Below are positions 1 to 5,844 of a DNA stretch of 10,030 nt, in pieces. The stretch's first letter is position 1. Each line of letters opens with the position of its first letter. A program made the translations under genes and the position numbers. Source of the stretch: an uncultured Acidimicrobiaceae bacterium (GTDB taxonomy: Bacteria > Actinomycetota > Acidimicrobiia > Acidimicrobiales > Ilumatobacteraceae); the NCBI GenBank assembly GCA_903919215.1, contig CAIXHI010000099.1, positions 1 to 10,030 on the forward strand, in the 5' to 3' direction. Below the pieces are notes generated by a model. It was given only the letters and a program-made list of their open reading frames with translations, was not told where the DNA came from and ran no database searches.

Positions 1-602
1 AGCGCGCGCTGCTCTCGTCCGAGCAGGTCCACGCAATCGCAGATGAGATCGACCCGCGGTATCGCGCGCTCGTACTGCTGGCTGCGTATGGGTCACTGCG
101 TCGGGGCGAGCTACTCGCGCTGCAGCGCCAGCACATCAACGAGCTCCGCGGCACTGTGTCCGTCGAGGCGCAGGCACAGCTGGTTGCGGGAATGGGCCGA
201 GTCGTTCGAGCCACGAAGACGGCCTCGAGCGTTCGAACCGTCGCGCTACCCGCTCCGCTGATCAGCGAGTTGCTGGCTCACATGGACTCGTTCACGTCGG
301 CCGAACCGCATGCTTGGCTCTTCACTGCAGAAAAGGGAGGGCCAGCCCGAGAGGCAGACCTGGGCAAGGCCTGGCGCGTCGCGGCCCAGGCAACGGGCCT
401 GCCCGTCGCCCATCTTCACGACCTCCGGCACTTCGGCGGGACCTTGGCGGCCCAGGCGGGAGCGACCATTCGAGAACTGCAGAGCCGCCTTGGCCACTCG
501 ACGGCCCGAGCAGCCATGATCTATCAGCACGCAGCCGAACATCGGGATCGGGAGCTCGCGGCCAAGATGAGCGAGTCATTTCCTGATCGCCTCCTGAGCT
601 AG
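1..602 (+). CDS. Tyrosine recombinase/integrase, C-terminal catalytic part (partial)
   Basis: This is the catalytic domain of a phage- or island-type tyrosine integrase, which cuts and rejoins DNA at short attachment sites. The gene is cut by the left edge of the window. The open frame runs from base 3 to the TAG at 600-602, giving about 199 visible residues; the SAM-like DNA-binding N-terminus is missing. The catalytic set is present in order: the first Arg in SLRRGELLAL (about base 99), a Lys in the beta-hairpin region (ATKTASS), HDLRH (box II His and Arg), LGHST (His), and the Tyr nucleophile in MIYQHA. The protein ends about 25 residues after the tyrosine, a normal length for the family, so nothing suggests that this end is broken. 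An internal ATG at 156 is not the real start because homology to the family extends upstream of it. The gene points toward the tRNA-Gly 1.3 kb away, a common att target for such enzymes. Family assignment is firm; element type is unknown. Confidence 0.93.
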   Translation, partial: RALLSSEQVHAIADEIDPRYRALVLLAAYGSLRRGELLALQRQHINELRGTVSVEAQAQLVAGMGRVVRATKTASSVRTVALPAPLISELLAHMDSFTSAEPHAWLFTAEKGGPAREADLGKAWRVAAQATGLPVAHLHDLRHFGGTLAAQAGATIRELQSRLGHSTARAAMIYQHAAEHRDRELAAKMSESFPDRLLS

Positions 603-936
603 AGCGCCGGGCAGCGATGTCGTAGGACATGGGGGCTAGAGAGAGGTCATGCCGATCGGCGATGCCCGATGCGAGTGCGAATGATCAATTCGTTGAGCGA
701 GGGGCACTTCGGTCGGGGCTCTCAGATGAGAGGCGCGCGTGCACAAGCCACCCGTAGTCGCGTCAAGACAGCCATCGAGGGTGCAGGACTCGGCGTCTTC
801 GGCAAACCGCGGCTTAACAGGTCCTGACGTCGCGGCTAACTCCCATGGTGACGTAGTGATCTGCAGGAGGAGGTGGTTGATAATTGGCGCCCAACGCTGA
901 AACAGCGAGCACCAACACCGAGTATCGGGGGATGTT
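603..936. other. Gene-free stretch between integrase and lipoprotein
   Basis: No convincing gene is visible in this 334-base gap. It contains a perfect 10-bp palindrome, gccgatcggc, at 651-660. A strong purine-rich Shine-Dalgarno-like run, aggaggaggtgg, lies at 865-876, but it precedes no plausible start at proper distance: the nearby GTG at 873 is inside the run and the TTG at 877 meets a stop after seven codons. Base composition is less GC-rich in places than in the genes to the right. The region may hold the promoter of the lipoprotein, but I see no clear promoter boxes. Confidence 0.4.
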
Positions 937-1686
937 ATGACACATCGATGGGGTGGACGAGTGCTCGCAGTGTTGGCTCTCGTCGGGGTGCTCGCCGGAT
1001 GTGTTGTGAGCAGCGGGACATCCGAGACGGGCTCGGTGTCCCTGGACGCCGCCAATGTGACCTCAGCTGGGGACTCTGCCTCAGCGTCGACGTCTGCGGG
1101 AGACGTCATCGCCGAGAACACAGCGCCTCCGCCGACGTGCACATACGCCGGAAGTGACCCGTTCATCAACCTCGACCTGACGTTCACCAACCCGCTCGGA
1201 GAGGTCTCCAACGTCCGGCTGAGCTATGCGTTGCTCGCGTCAGGCGTCCGCTTCGGGGACGGTGACGAGGGCTTCCTCTTTCCGGGAGCGAACGAGCAGT
1301 TTCGCGTCAGAGAAGGCACCATCGAGGAACTTCCGGCCGAAGTCGACGAGCAGACCGTCACTTGTGAGGTGATCGCGGTGGAGGAGTTTTCTCTTCCATT
1401 CGAGAGGGGCCCTGAGGTAGGTACGTGCGTGATTCAGCGCGACGAGGCATCTGGGAGCCCCCGCGTCGAGTTGCTCGCCACCAATCCGTTTGCCCAGACC
1501 CGCGACGTCGCCTTCTTCTATGCGCTGCGTGCACAGGACTCCGTCCGATTTGGCTTCGGCGAGCCCATGGCTCACATGCTTCGCGGCGGTGAGCAGGTGC
1601 GTTTCACGGAGAAGGTCGGCGATCTACCCTCATGGGTGGACCCCGCCGCCGTCACCTGCGACGTCCTGGGGTACTACGGACGTTGA
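937..1686 (+). CDS. Lipoprotein with two tandem Cys-flanked domains, function unknown
   Basis: A 249-residue protein predicted to be exported and lipid-anchored on the outer face of the membrane. The N-terminus has an arginine-containing n-region, a hydrophobic core (VLAVLALVGV) and a lipobox L19-A20-G21-C22. A Ser/Thr/Ala-rich spacer (about residues 23-62) leads to two homologous domains of roughly 80 residues. Each opens with a cysteine, carries a TNP turn, a YAL motif and an RFG motif, and closes with VTC followed by an acidic residue. The cysteines are C68 and C143 in the first copy and C164 and C241 in the second (spacings 75 and 77), suggesting one disulfide per domain. The ATG at 937 follows a short G-run (927-931); it is chosen because it gives a complete lipoprotein signal. 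Codon use is more relaxed at third positions than in the genes to the right, compatible with transfer. I do not recognise the family; FxLYD-like extracellular beta domains are only a loose comparison. Confidence 0.82.
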   Translation: MTHRWGGRVLAVLALVGVLAGCVVSSGTSETGSVSLDAANVTSAGDSASASTSAGDVIAENTAPPPTCTYAGSDPFINLDLTFTNPLGEVSNVRLSYALLASGVRFGDGDEGFLFPGANEQFRVREGTIEELPAEVDEQTVTCEVIAVEEFSLPFERGPEVGTCVIQRDEASGSPRVELLATNPFAQTRDVAFFYALRAQDSVRFGFGEPMAHMLRGGEQVRFTEKVGDLPSWVDPAAVTCDVLGYYGR

Positions 1687-1734
1687 GCGGGGAGCAACAG
1701 TCGGGCTGAGTGTGCACGGGAGTTGGAAGCCTGA

Positions 1735-1793
1735 AACGCGTGTGCAACCACAGGCTGGTGGCAGCCAACCCACCTCGGCCGGTGACACGCGTT
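1735..1793. repeat. Nested inverted repeat downstream of lipoprotein gene
   Basis: A perfect 9-bp inverted repeat (aacgcgtgt at 1735-1743, acacgcgtt at 1785-1793) encloses a small hairpin (ggctg at 1753-1757, loop gtgg, cagcc at 1762-1766). It begins about 50 bp after the lipoprotein stop. It could fold in the transcript and act as a terminator or mRNA stabiliser, but there is no T-tract. An 11-bp direct repeat (cagccaaccca at 1762-1772 and 1811-1821) partly overlaps it. Confidence 0.35.
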
Positions 1794-1894
1794 AGAGCCG
1801 CGTTCTGGATCAGCCAACCCATCTGGAGCCCATCCCAATGGCGCCATTCGGGCGCGGCACTGGCCTGATGCCCCTCTCCCAGGACGTTCGCGAG

Positions 1895-1965
1895 AGCGGG
1901 TGACGGGAATCGAACCCGCGTTCTCAGCTTGGGAAGCTGATGTTCTGCCTCTGAACTACACCCGC
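1895..1965 (-). tRNA. tRNA-Gly (anticodon CCC)
   Basis: Reading the minus strand from 1965, all cloverleaf parts are present. The acceptor GCGGGTG pairs with CACCCGC (7/7). The D-stem is GTTC/GAAC. The anticodon stem TCAGC/GCTGA encloses the loop TTCCCAA, giving anticodon CCC. A four-base variable loop follows, and the T-arm GCGGG/CCCGT holds the loop TTCGAAT. The discriminator base is U (position 1895), as expected for bacterial tRNA-Gly. CCA is not encoded. The gene decodes GGG. Its 3' end faces left, toward the lipoprotein and the integrase, so it is a candidate attachment site. The gene itself looks intact. Confidence 0.97.
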
Positions 1966-2014
1966 AGAAGTGCCTGAGGTTATCGCTGCGCATCCGGCCC
2001 TGCCACCGCGACGT

Positions 2015-2021
2015 GGGAGGA
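2015..2021 (+). promoter_or_regulatory. Ribosome binding site for the methyltransferase-fold gene
   Basis: The sequence gggagga ends seven bases before the ATG at 2029. This spacing supports that ATG as the start and contrasts with the genes in this window that lack a Shine-Dalgarno sequence. Confidence 0.6.
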
Positions 2022-2028
2022 TCTGGGC

Positions 2029-2742
2029 ATGGGATGGCGGCGTCGGCACGCAGACTCGGCTGCGGAGCCGGTCGACTTCAGTGGCGACAACCCGCTGCTG
2101 CTGGAGTTCCGCGCTCGGCCGGAGCCGACTCCGGCCGATGTCGAGGCGCTCACCGCCCAGTACGCGTTCGCGATTCCCACTGATCAGGCACTCGCCGCCA
2201 TCCAGCGGCACTCGCCGAACGGCATCGTCGAGATCGGCGCAGGCACTGGCTACTGGGCTTCGCTGGTGCACACGCTCGGGGTGCCGGTCACCGCATACGA
2301 CCCCGCACCGCCCATGTCGCCCGACAACAAGTGGTTTCACTCGTCGGCCGCGTGGTTCGACGTGCAGCGGGGCGACGAGAACGTGGTCGACCGCCACGGT
2401 GACCGCACGCTGCTGATCGTGTGGCCCACTCGCGACCAGACATGGCCGGCCGACGCGCTCGATCGCTACTTCGCCGCTGGCGGTGACGCGCTGATCTACG
2501 TGGGCGAGGGTCCGGGCGGCCGCACCGGCGACGCCCGCTTCCACGCGCTGCTGGGCGGCTGTGACCACTGTGTCGCTTGCACCTACGGGGCCCTCGACCT
2601 GGCGTGCGTGTGCGGCACCAGACCCATCTGGCAGCAGCGAGCGCTGGTGGCCCTGCCGCATTGGCCGGGTCAGCACGACGACCTGTACATCTACGCGCGG
2701 CGCGAGCGACCGGGGGATCCCTTGGCACCGCGAGGCCGATAA
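2029..2742 (+). CDS. Class I SAM-methyltransferase-fold protein of unknown substrate
   Basis: A 237-residue, probably cytoplasmic protein with a Rossmann-like methyltransferase core. Motif I is clear (E68-I-G-A-G-T-G-Y75, preceded by GIV), followed one strand later by an acidic residue in AYDPAPP (D91) that would bind the SAM ribose. A hydrophobic strand ending in VWPT (130-133) sits where motif IV is expected, and the C-terminal part has PHWPGQHDDLYIYARR. WPP/WPGxHDxL-type signatures are known to me from poorly characterised methyltransferase-like proteins, so SAM binding is likely but the substrate cannot be named. An unusual feature is five cysteines within 18 residues (C178, C181, C184, C193, C195, with H180 between), looking like a metal or redox site inserted late in the fold. 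The ATG is supported by a gggagga Shine-Dalgarno. The gene stands alone: 63 bp from the tRNA (opposite strand) and 126 bp from the next gene. Confidence 0.75.
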   Translation: MGWRRRHADSAAEPVDFSGDNPLLLEFRARPEPTPADVEALTAQYAFAIPTDQALAAIQRHSPNGIVEIGAGTGYWASLVHTLGVPVTAYDPAPPMSPDNKWFHSSAAWFDVQRGDENVVDRHGDRTLLIVWPTRDQTWPADALDRYFAAGGDALIYVGEGPGGRTGDARFHALLGGCDHCVACTYGALDLACVCGTRPIWQQRALVALPHWPGQHDDLYIYARRERPGDPLAPRGR

Positions 2743-2775
2743 CCGGCACAGAGACCGTTGCTTTCACGCAGAACT

Positions 2776-2806
2776 AACACTGTTCACTCAGTGTTCACGA
2801 ACTGTG
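2776..2806. promoter_or_regulatory. Candidate operator: inverted repeat and paired tgttcac boxes
   Basis: A 7-bp inverted repeat (aacactg at 2776-2782, cagtgtt at 2789-2795, 6-base spacer) overlaps two direct copies of gttcac (2782-2787 and 2793-2798), exactly one helical turn apart. The cluster lies about 30-50 bp upstream of the likely -10 box of the propeller gene. It could be a regulator-binding site, or alternatively a weak terminator of the gene ending at 2742; no T-run follows. Confidence 0.4.
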
Positions 2807-2830
2807 AGTCTCTGTGGTAAATCGGTTTTG

Positions 2831-2836
2831 TACTCT
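2831..2836 (+). promoter_or_regulatory. Probable -10 box (TACTCT) of the propeller operon
   Basis: TACTCT fits the actinobacterial TAnnnT -10 consensus and is followed by six bases and then ATG at 2843, so the transcript would begin on or beside that ATG. No good -35 box is seen at 16-18 bp. TG precedes the hexamer directly at 2829-2830, not at the usual one-base spacing for an extended -10. Confidence 0.45.
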
Positions 2837-2842
2837 TCGGGG

Positions 2843-2872
2843 ATGGATTTCGAGCGTGGACGTCAAGGGTGA
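2843..2872 (+). CDS. Possible nine-codon leader peptide overlapping the propeller gene start
   Basis: ATG at 2843 opens a tiny frame encoding MDFERGRQG and ends at TGA 2870-2872. The stop shares bases with the GTG start of the large gene (GTGA), the arrangement used for translational coupling. The ATG lies six bases after a TACTCT -10-like box, so it could be translated from a leaderless mRNA. The GTG of the large gene has only a crowded caaggg upstream of it and may depend on ribosomes terminating here. This is inferred from spacing only. Confidence 0.35.
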   Translation: MDFERGRQG

Positions 2873-5505
2873 GTCGGCCCGGGTCCTTGCGCCGCGCGCG
2901 TCGCACTCATCGGCTGTTGATGGCGCTGCCACTGCTGCTGGCGCTGATGGGGCTGTGTTCGAGATACATCGGCGCCGCCAGCGCCGATTCCGGTGAGACG
3001 TCGTCCGGCAGCGACTTCCGGGTCGCGCAGGCCTCGATCTCCGCGTCGAACTACCAGCAGTGCGGTGTCACCTCCACCGGCGGGGTCAAGTGCTGGGGCT
3101 ACGGCGGTGGAGGTCGCCTCGGCGACGGTACCGAGAACTCGTCGAGCACCCCTGTCGACGTGGTCGGCCTGTCGGGCAGCGTGCAGGCCATCGCTACGGG
3201 GTCCGCCGCCACCTGCGCGCTCACGGCGGCTGGTGGGGCGCAGTGCTGGGGCAACAGCGTGGGCGACGGCAGCGTCAACAACTTCTCGACATCCGCGGTC
3301 GACGTGCTCGGGATGACCTCGGGAGTCCGCCAGATCGACATCGGCGGCGGTTTCACGTGCTTCGTCACGACGTCGTCCGATGTGCAGTGCCTGGGCGAGA
3401 ACGGGTGGGCCCAACTCGGCGACGGAAGCCAAACGGGCACGAGCACCGTCAGCACGGCGGTCCAGGGTCTCGCCGGCAACGTGCGCTCCATCGCCACGAT
3501 GGCGCAGGCGACGTGCGCGCTGATGCTGGACACGACCGTGAAGTGCTGGGGCTACGGCGGCTACGGCCAACTCGGTGACGGCACCTTCGGTATCGATTCG
3601 AACAACCCGTACGTCCTGGCACCCACCACGGTGTCTGGCCTGTCGTCCGTCGTGGCACTCGCCGGCGGTGAGGCGCACATGTGTGCGCTCACCACGACCG
3701 GAGCCGTGAAGTGCTGGGGTTCCGACAGTTTCGGTCAGTTGGGTGACGGCACCACGAACAACAGCGCAGTGCCCGTCGACGTGGTCGGACTGCAATCGGG
3801 TGTGCGCACGATCACAGCCGGCGGTTTCGGAATGTGCGCCCTGCTCTACTCCAACGACGTGCAGTGTTGGGGTCGCAACACCGAGGCGTTCCTCGGTCAG
3901 GGTTCGACCAGCGGTCCGGTGTACACGCCGACCGTTGTTCCCGGCCTCAGCGGCACGATCACCGCCGTGACCGCCGGCTTCTACAACGCATGCGCGCTGA
4001 ACTCGATCGGCGAGCTGCGCTGTTGGGGCTACCTCGCAGCGGTGGCGACCACGCCGAGCCCCACACTGGTGAGCAACTTCGACGGCGTGCACACCAGGAT
4101 CGTCACGTCTGGCGCAACCGTGCTGCTGGCCGGCTACTACCCAACGCTGTTCCAGCCGTGGGTTGGCACCAACCCCGTCAACCTCGGCGTGCGGGTGTCC
4201 ACGGCCGAAGCAGGCACCGTCACCAAGGTGCTGTTCGCCAAGGACCCCGCCAACTACGGCGCGCACACCGCCGTCGTGTGGGACGCCGGTGGCAATGTGC
4301 TGGCGACGCAGAGCTTCGTCAACGAATCGGGATCAGGTTGGCAGGAAGTGGCCTTGGACGCCCCGGCGGTCATCGCTGCCGGTGCCACGTTCACGGTGGG
4401 CTACTCGCTCGAGCACACCGGCTACGCGTATGGTCCGGCGTTTCCCTCTCTCACCGTCGGGCCACTGACCATCGACACCGGCACGTACGTGTACAGCGCG
4501 AACCCCACCGACTACCCGAACGGCAGCGTCGGCTCGAACTACGGCATCGACTTCGAGTTCATGGCGGGTACCCCGACCACGACGACGACGACGGTGCTGG
4601 ACACGACGACGACGGTGGTGGACACGACGACGACGGTGGTGGATACGACGACGACGACCACGGTGGTGGACACGACCACGACGACCACCGTGCTCGACAC
4701 GACGACGACCGTGCTCGACACGACGACGACCGTCGCTCCAACCACCACGACCACAGCGGCACCCACGACGACGACCGTCGCTGCGACGACTACGACCACG
4801 ACGACCACGGTGGCGCAGTTGCCGCCGCCGCCCACCTCCAACCCGACACCGCCGACGGTCACCACCGCCTCGGCGCCAGTGATCACGACGGCGATCGCGA
4901 CCACCACGACGGTCGCGCCGACCACGACGACGACGAGCGTGGAGCCATCGACCACGACCACCACGACACCGCCAGCCCCGGTCGCGCCTGCCGCGCTCGT
5001 CACGCCTGCAGCTCAGACCGAGGCGGTCGCGGCGCTCGACTCGCCCTCCGTGACACCGTCCGAGGTGGCCGCCACGGTGACCAACCTCATCGACTCTGGC
5101 CTCACCGGTACAGCGGCCACCGACCTAGCCACCAGCGACAAAGTGCTCACCAGCATCGACCCGGCGCAGGCCGAGTCGGTGTTCGCCGCTATCCCGGTGT
5201 CGTCGTTGAGTCAGGAACAGGTCGACGCCGTGTCGGCCGCCGTGACGAACGCGCCGACCGAAATCAAGAACGCCTTCGAATCCACCATCGACGTGTACGG
5301 CAGTGGCTTCGACAAGTACGTGCCGGTCGGCTCGAACATCGACGTCTCATCGCGCCGGACACTCGTCGCCGCGGCCGCCGCTGTCACCAGCATCGCCGCT
5401 GCGGCCGCCACGGGTGGCTCCGGCGGCTCTGCTCCGGCCGGGGGTAGCTCTTCTGGAGACTCGGGCGGGTCCACTCCGGCGGGTCGCAAACCGGAGGACG
5501 CATGA
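2869..5505 (+). CDS. Secreted RCC1-propeller / DUF4082-like / Thr-linker surface protein
   Basis: An 878-residue exported protein. Residues 1 to about 39 form a signal peptide (RRARR n-region, LLMALPLLLALMGL core, cleavage near ASA). Residues about 50-395 hold seven RCC1-type repeats of about 51 residues with GQLGDGT-like turns; each carries C-x9-C followed by WG (LG in repeat 3), with first cysteines at 65, 116, 164, 216, 272, 323 and 375. Seven repeats fit one closed beta-propeller (RCC1, BLIP-II). Residues about 415-567 resemble DUF4082 (LGVRVSTAEAGTVTKVLF, ESGSGWQEVALDAPAVIAAG). A Thr linker spans about 570-704, then an Ala/Ser-rich helical domain to about 828, R829-R830, a short hydrophobic stretch (832-847) and a Gly/Ser tail. 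The GTG start is the only one in frame after the stop at 2818 that keeps the full signal; TTG 2887 and ATG 2920 are weaker alternatives. It overlaps the next gene by ATGA. A ligand-binding or adhesion role is inferred; the ligand is unknown. Confidence 0.88.
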   Translation: MSRPGSLRRARRTHRLLMALPLLLALMGLCSRYIGAASADSGETSSGSDFRVAQASISASNYQQCGVTSTGGVKCWGYGGGGRLGDGTENSSSTPVDVVGLSGSVQAIATGSAATCALTAAGGAQCWGNSVGDGSVNNFSTSAVDVLGMTSGVRQIDIGGGFTCFVTTSSDVQCLGENGWAQLGDGSQTGTSTVSTAVQGLAGNVRSIATMAQATCALMLDTTVKCWGYGGYGQLGDGTFGIDSNNPYVLAPTTVSGLSSVVALAGGEAHMCALTTTGAVKCWGSDSFGQLGDGTTNNSAVPVDVVGLQSGVRTITAGGFGMCALLYSNDVQCWGRNTEAFLGQGSTSGPVYTPTVVPGLSGTITAVTAGFYNACALNSIGELRCWGYLAAVATTPSPTLVSNFDGVHTRIVTSGATVLLAGYYPTLFQPWVGTNPVNLGVRVSTAEAGTVTKVLFAKDPANYGAHTAVVWDAGGNVLATQSFVNESGSGWQEVALDAPAVIAAGATFTVGYSLEHTGYAYGPAFPSLTVGPLTIDTGTYVYSANPTDYPNGSVGSNYGIDFEFMAGTPTTTTTTVLDTTTTVVDTTTTVVDTTTTTTVVDTTTTTTVLDTTTTVLDTTTTVAPTTTTTAAPTTTTVAATTTTTTTTVAQLPPPPTSNPTPPTVTTASAPVITTAIATTTTVAPTTTTTSVEPSTTTTTTPPAPVAPAALVTPAAQTEAVAALDSPSVTPSEVAATVTNLIDSGLTGTAATDLATSDKVLTSIDPAQAESVFAAIPVSSLSQEQVDAVSAAVTNAPTEIKNAFESTIDVYGSGFDKYVPVGSNIDVSSRRTLVAAAAAVTSIAAAAATGGSGGSAPAGGSSSGDSGGSTPAGRKPEDA
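4576..4740 (+). repeat. Coding minisatellite: (ACG/ACC)n-GTG-STG-GAC units, 21 or 27 bp
   Basis: Within the large surface protein, units encoding TTTTV[LV]D (21 bp) or TTTTTTV[LV]D (27 bp) are repeated: Thr runs start at 4576, 4603, 4624, 4645, 4672, 4699 and 4720, the last closing with VAP instead of VxD. Neighbouring units are nearly identical at the DNA level. The Thr/Pro/Ala-rich linker continues in degenerate form to about 4980. Such arrays change length by slippage; the protein stretch is likely a flexible, possibly O-glycosylated stalk. Confidence 0.85.
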
Positions 5506-5819
5506 ACCATGAACACCGTGATCGAGGAGACAACGAGATGAACAAGAACGTGCGCAGCCGTCAGGTACTGAAGAACATCGTGCGGTCGGTGTCCGGGGTC
5601 TCGTTCCCCATCGCCGGCAGCGTCGTGGTGATCTACACGCTCTCGGGTGAGACTCGCAAGGTGGCGGTCATTGCCACGTTGTTCGCCGTCCTCGGACACA
5701 TCGTCCACTCGACGATGGCGCTCAACGACCGCGACAGCCGGGTATCGGTCGCCAACAACTCGGCTGCCACCCGTGAGCTCAACGCCGTCGAAGTGGACGC
5801 GAGCGACATCGTCATCTGA
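5502..5819 (+). CDS. Small membrane protein coupled to the surface protein
   Basis: A protein of 105 residues (93 if the second start is used), of no family I recognise. It has a basic N-terminal part (KNVRSRQVLKNIVRSV), two hydrophobic segments (about 49-64, FPIAGSVVVIYTLSG, and about 71-90, VAVIATLFAVLGHIVHSTMAL) separated by a short charged turn (ETRK), and a polar acidic tail ending DASDIVI. It is probably a two-helix inner-membrane hairpin. The ATG at 5502 overlaps the stop of the upstream gene (ATGA), pointing to a two-gene operon with coupled translation. A second in-frame ATG at 5538 has a better Shine-Dalgarno (gaggag at 5524-5529, eight-base gap) and may be the true start. Its tight link to a secreted protein with a hydrophobic C-terminus suggests that the two proteins meet at the membrane, but that is inference. 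Confidence 0.72.
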   Translation: MNHEHRDRGDNEMNKNVRSRQVLKNIVRSVSGVSFPIAGSVVVIYTLSGETRKVAVIATLFAVLGHIVHSTMALNDRDSRVSVANNSAATRELNAVEVDASDIVI

Positions 5820-5844
5820 GTCGGGTCCTCCGACCTGTCAGGTC
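5820..5844. terminator. Weak overlapping hairpins between convergent genes
   Basis: Only 18 bp separate the stops of the small membrane protein and the phosphoglycerate mutase. Two small overlapping stems occur here: gtcgg/ccgac (5820-5824 with 5830-5834) and gacct/aggtc (5832-5836 with 5840-5844). They could help bidirectional termination, but they are short and lack T-runs. Confidence 0.25.

Noticed and set aside
873..1157. 94-residue frame starting with GTG inside an AGGAGG-rich run
   Set aside because: The Shine-Dalgarno run overlaps the start itself, and the frame overlaps the lipoprotein gene out of phase.
636..1211. 191-residue minus-strand frame across the gap and the lipoprotein start
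   Set aside because: Overlaps the lipoprotein signal sequence and has no motif, and its composition is like a shadow frame.
1831..1853. Palindrome aatggcgccatt as a tRNA terminator or att core
   Set aside because: It has no loop and no T-run, and shows no match to the tRNA 3' end; probably chance.
1652..1993. 113-residue minus-strand frame containing a CGCSSEAEHQLPKL...RVRFPSPA-like string
   Set aside because: That peptide is the well-known artefact of translating a tRNA gene; the frame runs straight through the tRNA-Gly.
2863..4266. 467-residue minus-strand frame antisense to the propeller gene
   Set aside because: Low-complexity His/Arg/Gly-rich product with no motif, and the plus-strand frame has a full domain architecture. 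It is a by-product of GC-rich codon bias.
3000..4980. Repeats considered as CRISPR or non-coding satellite
   Set aside because: Both the 51-residue repeats and the 21-bp units are in frame within one protein and lack the repeat-spacer pattern of CRISPR.
4539..5003. Val-rich minus-strand frame
   Set aside because: Simply the complement of the Thr codons in the minisatellite.
3834..5447. 537-residue plus-strand frame rich in D/H/R inside the surface protein gene
   Set aside because: An out-of-frame reading of the Thr-repeat region (DDDGGGHDDD) with no start signal.
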